Shown here: in pieces, positions 8,701 through 18,300 of the stretch
Layout of the letters: every line of letters begins with the position of its first letter
How positions within the stretch are numbered: the stretch's first letter is position 1
Assembly (NCBI GenBank): GCA_025457685.1
Contig: JALOTV010000010.1
Location: forward strand, 1 to 32,094
Source: Opitutaceae bacterium
GTDB lineage: Bacteria > Verrucomicrobiota > Verrucomicrobiia > Opitutales > Opitutaceae
Reading direction: 5' to 3'
DNA length: 32,094 bases
The notes under the pieces: generated by a model
Told to the model about the DNA's origin: nothing
Database searches by the model: none
What the model saw: the letters and a program-made list of their open reading frames with translations, nothing else
Position numbers and translations under genes: made by a program

Positions 8701-8879
8701 CCACCACCCTCGAATACAGCACCAACAGCGGTGTCTCGTGGGTCGCGGTCGAGCCCGCCGCCGCCAGCGTCACCAACGTGCGCGTGAAGCTCGTTCGCAC
8801 CGCCGCCCTCGGCGTGCCGCTCAACGGCCTGCTCCCCGGTGAGTCCGGCAGCTTCACCTTCCAGGTGACCGTCAAGTAA
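5766..8879 (+). CDS. Secreted DUF11-like multidomain surface protein (surface gene 1)
   Basis: A 1037-aa exported protein of unknown function. A Sec signal peptide (basic MKNHHRIPTRAK, hydrophobic LLSLGALLATGVSS) probably ends after VWA at about residue 30. It is followed immediately by TPAGTEIRNQSTATY, a motif shared with surface genes 2 and 4. The rest is a series of beta-sandwich-like modules with repeated patterns such as YxxxLxNTGN and VPxxxPAGxYxVxVxATS. At least three acidic, EF-hand or dockerin-like loops occur, near residues 144 (DANGNGFVDAGD), 540 (DTNGDSRPDVGE) and 702 (DLNGDGVLDASE), suggesting bound calcium. The last ~120 residues form a DUF11-type repeat (LQKTNSPTGAVLPGGTIGY, YSTNSGVSW) ending SFTFQVTVK. 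I see no cysteine and no transmembrane, LPXTG or PEP-CTERM anchor. It is first in the cluster, followed by a strong hairpin. Codons are strongly C-ending. An adhesin or fibre subunit is inferred. Confidence 0.88.
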   Translation: MKNHHRIPTRAKWLLSLGALLATGVSSVWAFTPAGTEIRNQSTATYLDAANTPQIATSNEVINTVAPLYSVVVTPNATGATGFFAYDGTPALTQVSAPGNVAYYSYILENTGNAPDRFNADVRARAAGGAVIAPSAAGIEIYYDANGNGFVDAGDVLLDNSTAGSAAATPIVNPGQKIPLVVAVHTPSSATAAQRIETDFQVTGVTGSASDAASNWNRTTFAPGVGVVTAYKSADVTSVAPGRQDVTYTIQGSNTGSAAVSSVIFATGVDTSGDGAEDVVEGILIEDELDITKIDVGANYANINPNTTGGQISPSTAIPLFWDDANSLWTATKPTQAASTSAGDIGKYKIALFIPDADSVDNTGNGASDPVLSPGQSYRMSFTVDIRAGITATTLENEVSGQYVSGGVTRDFESNIHIIEIGGDASTTTVDVELSPYTFLNGTTANLSAITNGANRGALEHPGVDALGLNASADTTSAGSETDADAHRNAGTTVTFPLTLTNPVATSSATDVFNISIVSGVPSGWVATVFKADGITPLADTNGDSRPDVGEVVPGGVVDLVVKVVIPDNSPAVPAASVITVRATSVKRDANTTVVATDDTLLRIPEVRPAGVDIAIRGQVSGDNSVQTAGDASADDDDDATGTAVQPGSNVAFAIQVANMRNRLQNAPRTADETTTAVDTYQLSVTKNGPVATTFDVVLFRDLNGDGVLDASELNPISDTGFLSPVATLTGAPLAVGTANLFNLLARVTVPSETPAGDYFVDVTATSTNRSAQTDTMRLLVRVVAAPSISVIPDNTATVVRGGSVTFKHVVVNTGNTTGTVQLSTAFPAGLFPTGYTAVFVSDTGAILGTDGVTYVTPSLAPNQSQEFYVRIFVPANASVGATVPLTITGSGTAGGATLGAATDDAVDIITVIDGSLDLQKTNSPTGAVLPGGTIGYTTVFKNLGGASITDVVVFDAIPANSTFVAGSLAASGLPAGVTTTLEYSTNSGVSWVAVEPAAASVTNVRVKLVRTAALGVPLNGLLPGESGSFTFQVTVK

Positions 8880-8910
8880 ACGCGCCTCGCCCTCAGCCAG
8901 ACCCTGCTTT

Positions 8911-8942
8911 GGCGCCCGTGAGCAATCCTCGCGGGCGCCTTT
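8911..8942 (+). terminator. Strong GC-rich hairpin with short T-tract after surface gene 1
   Basis: GGCGCCCGTGAG (8911-8922), a 5-base loop, then CTCGCGGGCGCC (8928-8939) form a 12-bp stem with one G-U pair, followed by TTT. It starts 31 bases after the stop of surface gene 1 and ends 29 bases before the next start. It looks like an intrinsic terminator with a weak T-tract, so partial read-through into the downstream genes is likely if they have no promoter of their own. It could equally stabilise the 3' end of the gene 1 transcript. Confidence 0.8.
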
Positions 8943-8971
8943 GGCGCTGTCGCTGAACGGCCTCGGCCCGC

Positions 8972-11900
8972 ATGCTTAAACTGCCTCCAGTCTCCGCCTG
9001 GATTCGACGCGTCTCGATTCTCGGCCTGGCGATCTTTGGCCTCCTGTCCTCGGGTGTTTCACCTGCGGCCCGGGCGGTCACGCCGGCCGGCACCGAGATC
9101 CTCAATCAGGCGACCGCCACCTTCGAGTGGCTCGGTCGCGCCCACACCGTCACCTCCAACCTGGTGTCCAACTCCGTGCTGCCCGTGCATGGCCTGGTCA
9201 TCAAACCCGATGGCACCGTGCCCGCCCCCGGCCTCCTGGCCACCGCCAGCCCCGGCGCGACGGTTTACCTGCCCTACACGTTGCTCAACACCGGCAACAC
9301 CACCGACAGCTTCCGCCTGTCCCTCGTTTTTCTTCCCGATTCCAGCTCCTTCGAGCCCCTCGATCGTCGTCTCTTCATCGATCTCGATGGCGACGGCGTG
9401 CTCTCGCCGCAGGAGGCCTCCGTGTCCATCGATCGCGTCGACCGGGTGCCCGCCGGCGGACTGGTCTATCTCATCGCCCAGATCCGCATCCCGGCCAACA
9501 CACCCAACGGCGCGCGCGCCTTCTTTGATCTCCGGGGCCGCTCCCTCGCCGACGCCACCGCGAGCGACGAGAGCAACATCGCCCGCATCACCCTCTCCGA
9601 GGATCCGGTGCTGCGCCTGCGCAAGTCCTCCGACCGCCCCTCCGTGCTCGTTGGCGGCGTCGTCACCTACACCCTCGACGTGCTGCACGTCTCCGGCTCG
9701 CCCGCCCTCGGTGACCTGTCGGTGGTGGACGGCGCGCCGCGCCGCGGCATCACTCCATCGACGACGGCCTCACCTGGCGCTCCTTCTCCGCACTCGGCGG
9801 CGAACCGCCCGCCGCCTCCGTCACCCATGTCGGCGTGCTTTTCCCCGGCCCCTTCTCCGCCGGCCAGTCCGCCCGCGCCCGTTTCCAGATTCGCGTCGCC
9901 CCCGACCACGCGCCCGGCCGCATCGGCAACCGCGCCGACTTGCGCTACCGCGCCGCCGACGAGCGTCTGCTCACCGACGCCTCCACCAACGAGATTTTCG
10001 TCGAGGTCCTCCCCGCGTTCGAAGGCGTCTTCATCGGTCCCGAGGCCGATCCGCGCCGCGTCGGCGAGACCAGCACCAACGACGACTCGACCCTCGACGG
10101 AGGTGTCAATTTCGACGCCGTCGGCCCTTACCAGGTGGTCGGCAATTTCGTCTTCTTCCGCAACACCATCGAGAACGCCTCCGCCGTGTCCGACGTCATC
10201 AACATCGACGTCGTCGCCGACGACTCCCAGTTCACCGCCGCGCCCGCCCCCGGCGCGCGCTCCGTCCGCGCGGCCCGCGTCTCCGCCCGCCAGCAAACCA
10301 ACCTGCCCGCCGGCTGGATCGTCCAGGTGCTCAGCGCGGACGCCAGCCGCACCCTGCTCGACACCAACGGCGATGGCGTGCCCGACGTCGGCGCGCTCCC
10401 CCCGGGCGGCCGCGCCGATGTCGTCGTGCGCGTGCTCATCCCGCCCGGTTACGTGCCGCCTCCCGCCCAGCCCGCCGCCTGGCAGGTCCTCATCCGCGCC
10501 GCGTCCGCCGCCGCGCCCACGCGGGCCAACCTCACCATCAACCGCATCCCGCGCGTCATCTTGGTCCAGGAGTTTTGGCGCACCTTCGGAAAAACCTTCG
10601 ACGCGCCGGCCGTCATCCTGCCCGGCACCGCCATCACCTACACCAACCGCTTCGGCCATGGCGGCTCCTCCTCCGTCACCAACGTCGTCATCATCGACAA
10701 CCTCAGCGATCGCCTGGTCAACGCCCGCGACATCACCACCGGCTCCATCACCAGCCTCGATGGCTCCCTCACCCTCACCGGCGTCACCGCCGCCTACGAT
10801 GCCGCCGCCAATCGCATCGTGTGGAACATCCCCGTAGTGCCGCCAAATTTCGTGGGCGAGTTGCGCTTCACCGCAGATGTCGCGCAGGGCACCCCCGGCG
10901 GCACCGAGATACCGAACGAGTTCACCATCCAGTCCGATCAGTCCACCGCCGTCCGCGTCTCCAATCTCGTCTCCACCGTGGTCAACGCCCCCGCCGTTCT
11001 CACGGTGGAAAAGGAGGTCAACCGCGAGAACGCCTCCATCGGCGACCCCGTTCTCTACACCGTCACCGTCACCAACGCCGGCCCCGTGCCGCTCATCTCC
11101 GGCGTGTCGCTGGTCGACGATCTGCCTCGCGGCTTCCGTTACCTGCCGGGCTCCGCCCGCCTCGAGGGCGCGCCGCGCGAGCCCGTGATCGATGCATCCG
11201 GCACCAGCCTCACCTGGCCGCTTGGCGATCTGGGCCTGGGCGAATCCCGCGTCGTCACCTACGTCACCGTCGCGTCGGTGGACGCGCTCGAGGGCGACGG
11301 TCGCAACGTCGCCACCGCCACCGGCACCTTCCCGGGCGGCGGCGTCGGGGTGGCGAGCGACGTCGCCGTGGTCAGCCTCGAGGGCGGCCCTTTCGCCAAC
11401 CGCAGCGTGATCCTTGGCCGCGTCTTTGTGGACGAAAACGCCGACGGCGCCTTCACCCCCGGCGAGCGCGGCCTCGCCGGCGTGCGCCTCGTGCTCGACG
11501 ACGGCGTCACCGTGCTCACCGACCGCGACGGCCTCTACCACATCGAGGGCGTCACGCCGGGCGTGCGCGCCTTCCGCCTCGACGAGAGCACCCTGCCACC
11601 GGGCCACACGCCCGTCGTGCTCGATTCCCAAAACGCCCTCAACCCCTCCTCCCGCTTCCTCGACCTGCGCTTCGGCGTCCTCCACCGCGCCAACTTCGCC
11701 GTGCTCCCGCCCGCCGACCAGATCGTGCGCATCGAAAAAACCCCGCCCACCGACGCCGTTTTGCTCGAGCCGTCCTTCCTCTCCGAAAACGGCGTCACCC
11801 ACGTGGTCGCGCGCTGGAACGGCGAAGCCCGCCCCACCCACCGCATCGACCTCAACACCGGCACCGTGTCCGTCTTTTTCCCGGGCATGATCAAGACCGG

Positions 11901-14900
11901 GCGCAAAACCAACCAGCCGGTCGATGAGCTCAACGTGGACCGCTACCGCATCCACACCGACCACGACGCGGGCTACACCCGGCTGGATATCCGGCTGCGC
12001 AAACGCACCTCCGGCTACCCCGCCGACTACGTGCGCGTCGCCCCCGCCGGCGACGGCGAGCTGCGCATCAGCGTGGGCGGGGCCGCCATCCCCGACGACG
12101 ATGAGGCCGCCCGCGCCTCCGCCGCCGTCGAGACCGCCATCCACGCCGTCGGCACGCCCGAGCCCGCCGCCGAGCTCGCCGCGCTTCAGGGCCCCGTCGT
12201 CCACGAACCCGCCGAAGGCACGGCGTTCATTTCCCGCGACAAGATTTCCGTGCGCGTCAGCGCCCACCTCGCCTCCGCCTTCGAACTCTACGTCAACGAC
12301 CAGCCGGTCTCGAAGGAACAGATCGGCGAAAAGAGCATCCACGTGAAGGCCCGCCGCTCCTTCTACGAATACGTCAGCGTGCCCATCGAGCCCGGCCCCA
12401 ACAAACTGCGCTTCGAGACCAAGGGCCCCTCCGCCCAGGAGACCGGTGTCGTGGAACTCACCGTCTTCCGCGCCGCCGATCCGGAGAAAATCGAGCTCGA
12501 GGTCGCCGACGACCAGCTCGTCGCCGACGGCCGCACCGAGCCCGTGGTGGGCGTGTCCCTGCGCGACCGCAACGGCCTGGCCACCGGTGAATCCACCGTC
12601 ATCACGGTGGAGATATCCGGCGGCCAGATCCTCTCCCCCGACTTCCGCCCCATGGAGCCCGGCCACCAGGTGCAGATCCGCGAGGGCCGCGCCCTGCTCC
12701 GCCTCAGCGCCGCCAACCAAGCCGAGACGCGCATCGTCACCGTCATCGCCGGCCGCCTCCGCCACCGCGCCGACCTCGTGCTCCGCCCCGCCCTGCGCGA
12801 CTGGATCCTCGTCGGCTCGGCCGACGCCACCGCATCGCTCACCGAGAGCCGCGAGGCCGCCTCCCGCACCCGCGCCCTGCGCGAAGAAACCCGCGAAACC
12901 ATCGAGTCCGGCCTGCGCGTCTTTGGTCAGGGCCGCTTCGTCGCCGATACCCTCCTCACCTTCAGCTACGACTCCGAACGCGCCTACGACGACTACCCGA
13001 TTTTCCGCCAGTTTCAGGAGGACGACTACTATCCCGTTTACGGCGACACCTCCAAGATTTTCCCCGAGGCCGCCTCCCGCGCCAAGCTCTACGCCCGCCT
13101 CGAAAAGGAGCAGTCCTACCTCATGTTCGGCGACATCGACACCGAGATGCAGGAGACCGAGCTCGCCGCCCACTCCCGCCGCCTCACCGGCGCCAAGGCC
13201 GACATCAAGACCGACTGGATCGACTTCAAGGGCTTCGCCTCCCACACCGAGCAAGCCCGCGTGCGCGAGGAGATCCCCGCCGGCGGCGTGAGTTACTACC
13301 AGCTCCGCGACCGTGACGTCATCCCGGGCTCCGACGAGATCTGGCTCGAGGTTCGCGACCGGGCCCGGCCCTCCGAGGTGCTCCGCCGCGAGCAGCTCTC
13401 CCGCGGTCGCGATTACAGCTTCGACTACAGTTTCGGCCGCATCCTCTTCAAGCGCCCCATCACCTCGCGCGACGAGGATTTCAACCCGCAGGTCATCGTC
13501 GTGAACTACGAGAAAGACGGCCGCACCGGCGACAAACAATACACCTTCGGCGGCCGCCCCGCTCTGCACGATCCCGACCGTCGCGTCACCGTCGGCGCCA
13601 CCTACCTCGAGGAGGAGAACGGCTTCTTCTCCGACAAGGTCGAGGGCGTGGACGCCACCGTGAAGCTCGACGAAAAAACCGCCCTCCGCGGCGAATACGC
13701 CGAGACCAACACCCTCGACGAGGGCTTCGGCCGCGGCCACCTGGTCGAGCTCAAGCGCGAGGAGGAAAAGACCTCCTACCGCGTCTACCACTCCGACCTC
13801 GACGACACCTTTGACAACCCCGGCCTGCGCGGCTCCCCTGTCGGCCGCCGCCTCACCGGCGCCGAGGCCGTGCACTACTTCACCCCGCGCGTCTCCGGCG
13901 AGCTCGAGGCCTACGACCAGATCGACGTCGTCGGCGGCCGCACCCTGCGCGTCGGCGTCGCCGACATGGTGTATGAAGGCGACAACTACAAACTCGGCGC
14001 CGGCGGCGGCTACGTCACCCAGGAGGAGGACGCCTCCTCCTCGCTCGGCGCCGCCGAGCGCGAGAGTCCTCTCCTCCGCCTCCAGGCCGGCTACGCCTTC
14101 AACAGCCGCATCGACATCGAGGGCGAATACCAGCACGCCTTCGGCGACCGCGACACCGAGCAGCCCACCCGCGGCGCTGTCACCGTCGGTTACCAGGTGT
14201 TTGAAAACACCCGCCTGCTGTTTGGCGTCGAGCGCCGCTACGTCACCGGCGAGGGCATGGCCGACAACCTGCTCCTCGGCACCGAGGTCACGGTCAACGA
14301 CTACGTCTCCGTCTTCAACAAATACGAGCTCGACGCCGGCCAGTCCGGCCAGGCCGGCCGCGCCAACTCCGGCGTCGCCTTCAAGTATCCCCTCCGCCCC
14401 GATCTGCGCGTGGACCTCACCGCCGAGGCCAACAACACCGTGCACGAGACCGGCCGCGCCCCGATCGGCCGCGAGTTCTGGTCCCTCGCCAGCGGCTTTG
14501 AATACACCCCGTCCGATGCCGATCACACCCTCGTCGGCCGCCACGAATACAAATGGCAGCCCGATCGCCGCGAACACTTCAACGAACTCGGCGGCACCGT
14601 GAAGGTCCTCGACGACCACACCGCCTTCGCCCGCAACCGCCTCTCCTTCGCCGAGGTCACCTCCCCCGACCAATACGACGAGTGGATCGCCCGCGTGCTC
14701 TTCGGCTGGGCCTACCGCCCGCTGTTCGAGGACCGGCTCAACGTCATCTCGTCCTTGGAATTCAACTACGAGCGCACCGCCTCCGCCAACCTCGCCCGCA
14801 TCCAGGACGTCTTGTCCTCCCACGAGTTCACCTACCAGACCGCGCCGGACTGGATCATCGAGGGCAAATACGCGGTCAAGGCCGCCTGGGGCGACTTCCT

Positions 14901-15279
14901 CGACGACACCGTCTGGACCGACGTCAAGGCCCTGCGCCTGCGCCACGATTTCACCAAGCGCTTCTACGGCGCGGTCGGCGCCCGCCTGCTCAGCCAATAC
15001 GAGACCGAGGTCCACACCCTTGGCTACGGCGTCGAGGCCGGCTGCATCATCCGCAAGGATTTCATCATCGCCCTGGGCTGGAACTTCGAGGGCTTCCACG
15101 ACCGCCGATTCTCCGCCGGCGACCACTGGGAACAGGGCGCCTACGTCGCCTTCCGCGTGAAGTTCGACGAATCCCTCTTCGGCGTGCTCCGCCAGCTCCG
15201 CGGCCGCGCCAACGCCGATGCCGACGCCGCCGGCTCGTCCACCGCCTACAACCTCAACGCCGCGCCCTCCGCGCCCTGA
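8972..15279 (+). CDS. DUF11/SdrD-B-like surface protein with C-terminal outer-membrane beta-barrel-like region; frameshifted (surface gene 2)
   Basis: The gene is read in two frames: frame 2 from ATG 8972 to about 9750, then frame 1 from about 9750 to the stop at 15279, giving about 2100 residues. The signal peptide (MLKLPPVSAWIRR, then SILGLAIFGLLS) probably ends at ARA, followed by VTPAGTEILNQATATF. Next come DUF11-like modules with acidic loops (DLDGDGVLSPQE, DTNGDGVPDVG). An SdrD-B/CNA-B-like module lies at about 11.40-11.70 kb (VILGRVFVDENADGAFTPGE, TDRDGLYHIEGVTPG), and Ig-like segments at 12.2-12.8 kb. From about 12.8 kb to the end, alternating aromatic/polar strands (DDYYPVYGDTSKIF, LEKEQSYLMFGDID, SRGRDYSFDYSFGRILFKRP) resemble the outer-membrane barrel of other large Gram-negative DUF11 proteins, as I recall them. 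The barrel would anchor the protein or form a pore. Only one cysteine was seen, in the barrel. Both frames are well conserved outside the junction, so the break is a recent mutation or an assembly error. Confidence 0.85.
9722..9770 (+). other. Frameshift junction with apparent loss of about 17-27 codons in surface gene 2
   Basis: Frame 2 reads LGDLSVVDGAPRRG and then loses sense. Frame 1 becomes sensible at SIDDGLTWRSFSALGGEPP. In the homologous modules ending surface genes 1 and 3, the equivalent DxIP and YSxxxGxxW elements are separated by roughly 17-27 residues that are missing here. Restoring the frame needs a net gain of 1 (mod 3) bases. The junction contains GGCGCGCC and GCCGCGGC palindromes, a sequence prone to polymerase slippage or assembly collapse. 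Confidence 0.8.
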
Positions 15280-15302
15280 CCTCCGCCTACTTTCCCTTTC
15301 GC

Positions 15303-18300
15303 ATGCCCCGTCTCCGCTCCAGTTTGGCCCGTCTCCTCGCCTTCCTGTTCTGGGTGTTTTTGCCCGTCTTCGCCGGCGCGCAGACGCTGCGTCTCAACGA
15401 GCTGGCGATCGCCGGCGCCGAGTTCGTCGAGCTCGACTACACGGGCTTCAGCACCCCGCAAAACCTCTCCGGCTATGCGCTCGTCACCGCCGGCCCGGGC
15501 GCTTCCGCCGGGTTCGCTCTGCCATCCTTCACCCTCTCCGGCTCCGGCCGCGTGGTGGTCTACACCGGCGCCGGCGTCGCGTCGGGCAACGTGCTCTACC
15601 TCGGCCGGCCCGGCCCCATCCTCGCCGACGGCGGCGATTCCGTGCTCATCCGACGCCTCTCCGACTCCGCCGCCATCGATTATTTCTCTTGGGGCAGCGA
15701 GGTCGCCGCGCCCCCGTCGCCGCTGGTATTCGCCACCAGCTACAACACCGGCGACGGCTTCTATGCGCCGGGCGACTCCCTCGCCTACATCGGCACCAAC
15801 CCCGACCTCGCCGCCCACTGGATCAATCGCCGCGGGGCCAACATCACCCCGGGCGCGGCCAATACCGTGCAGACGCCGCCGACCTTCGCCTACAATGTCG
15901 CCGCGCCCGCGGACATCGATTCGTGCGAACTCATCCCGCTCGCCCTGACGTTTACCCACACCGACGAGGCCCCGCTGCGCGGCACCACCCTTTCGTTCAC
16001 CCTGCCGGCGGGCTTCCTCTACGCGTCCGCCAGCGACGGCGGAGTCTTTAACAACGCCACCCGCACCGTCACCTGGACGCTTCCAGTCAGCCTCGCCGCC
16101 AACACCTTCGCGCGCACCGTGGGCGTGCGGCCCGACACCGCCGTCACCTCCGGCGCCTTCCCCGCCGGCAATCTTGCGTATTCATATTCTCGCTACGTCG
16201 GTGGTCCCGCGGTCCCGGGCTCCGGGGCCAACGCGGTCGATCCTTTCGCCGTCGCCCGTCCCGATCTGTCCGTCTCGGTGGCTGATTTCTCGGCGCCTTC
16301 CCAGCCCTACATCATCACCCAGGGCTCCGGGGTGGTGGCCCTGCTTGTGCGCGTCGCCAACGCCGGCCCGGGCGAGCTCGCCGGCGACGGCGCGACCGTC
16401 GCCCTCGATCTGCCCGCCAATCTCTCCCTGCTCACCGCCCGCATCGGCGGCCCCACCGGCTCGTCCGTCCTCAACCTGGTCTCCAACCTCGCCACCCAGG
16501 AGCACAGTTTCTCCACCGGCGTCATCGCCGCCGGCGCCTCGCGGGATTTCTACATCCAGGCGCGCGTGGACGGTTGCGGCGACCTCTCGCCGGTCATCGA
16601 CGTGAGCTTCGGTTGCTCCGACGCCGCCCCCGGCGCCGTGACGAGCGAGATCGCGCTGCCGACCGTCACCTTCCCCATTTACTGCGACGTCGAGCTGGCC
16701 ATTTCGTATCCGTCTGGCACCTACACCGCCGGTCAGCCCATCCCGGTCTCGGTCACCCTGACCAACCGCAACAACAACGCGCTCGACCCCGCCGGCCTCG
16801 TCCTCGCGTTTCACCCCGGCTTCTTTGTCGATTCGATCAAGCGGAGCGGGCTCGACGTCGGCGTCTACGATCCCGCCGCCCTGCCGGAAAAAACCATCAC
16901 ATTCAGCGCCGCCGACCTGGGCGGCGTCCTGGCGGGCAACTCCACCACCACGCTCGACATCGTGCTGCGGCCGTCCCCCTCGCTGCCCAACGACCGCAAG
17001 TTCACCGCCTCTCTCGGCTACACCGTGCCCGCCCTCGGCCCCACGCCGGTCCTCCCCGTGACGCGCCAAAGTCTGGGCGTCCAGGCGGTCCAGCCCGGAC
17101 TCACCGTCTCGCTCGAGGATCCCGCCGCCCCGGGCAGCACCACCGTGCTCGCCTCGCGCGGTGACGACGTCTTGTTCCTCGTCACCGTGCTCAACAACGG
17201 CGCGGGCAATCTCAATCAGGACGGCCCCGATCCCGACGCCTTGCCCGACGGCGCCTTTGTCGAGATCGCCGGCACGGGCGGCGCCTTGAATATCCTCCAG
17301 GTGCGCGACGTCACGGGCCTCGCCGGTCCCTACACCCCGACCAGCGGCGTGCCCGTCGCCTTGGGCGTCAACCCCGCCAACTCGCGCCAGCGCTGGAACA
17401 CCGGCGCGGTCAACGCCGGCCCGGCCGGCGCCAAACGCTACATCCTGGTCGTCTCGGTCGAGGACTGCGTCGGTCTCGAGGCCGAGCTTGATTCCTACTG
17501 GTCGGTGCAGGGCGCCCTTCTGCCCGCCATCGACACCGCCACCGTGTCGGCCGAGAGCGCGGGCTCCGTCGACATCGTGCTGCGCACCCCGGAGCTCTCC
17601 ATCGTCGCGCCGGCCTTCACCGTGGATTATTGCGCGGGCGTCTCCACGAGCGTCACCTTCGCCAACGCCGCCGGCGCGGGGCCGGTCCGCAATCTCGTCG
17701 CCGCCGTCACCGGGCTCAACCTCACCGCCTACGACGTCGTCGTCACGAGCGGCAATTTCACCTTCACCCCGAGCTACGCCAACCCCGGCCATCCCGCCGA
17801 CGGCCGGCCCGCCTTCGTCCTCATCGGCGGTCAGGACACCGATGGGGACGGCGACGCCGACGATCTCGATGCCGCCGCCTCCGCCGTCCTCACCTACCAA
17901 GTCTCGGTCAAGACCGGCGGCGTGGCCTGCTCGCCCGCCGGGGCCGGCCTGGTTTACCAGCCCTACTACGAGGACGACTGCAACATCCCCTGGACCGCCG
18001 GCACCCGCCTGAGCTCCTACGGCGTCACCACTCCGCCCGGCATCGCATCCGATTTCGACGGCCCCGACTTCGCCGACGTCAACGCCTCCGGTCTAACCTA
18101 CGACTACTCGTTCCGCTACCGCGGTGCGCCCGGCGCCCCGTTCCGCTACACCCTGGTCATCGCCTACCCGCTGGGCTTCGCCTACGCTTCCGTCACGCCC
18201 GCCATCGTCGCGCCGTCCATCCTCACGCACAACGCCCTCGCTCGCACCGTCACGGTCGAGATCGACGACGTGTTTGACGCTTCCGGCGACTATGCCGCCG

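Noticed and set aside
9720-9760. Programmed ribosomal frameshift in surface gene 2
   Set aside because: No slippery heptamer, and the expected intervening residues are missing, which points to a deletion or assembly error instead.
9790-10837. C-terminal half of the 621-codon ORF starting at 8972
   Set aside because: After about 9750 this frame becomes Ser/Pro/Ala-rich nonsense while frame 1 carries the conserved module; it is the out-of-frame tail after the frameshift.
9667-15126. 1819-codon minus-strand ORF
   Set aside because: Shadow of surface gene 2; Gly/Val/Asp/Ala-rich low-complexity translation typical of the antisense of C-ending codons, no signal peptide or motif.
14553-15302. N-terminal extension of the giant ORF
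   Set aside because: Arg/Pro-rich out-of-frame reading of the gene 2 barrel; the real start is the signal peptide ATG at 15303.
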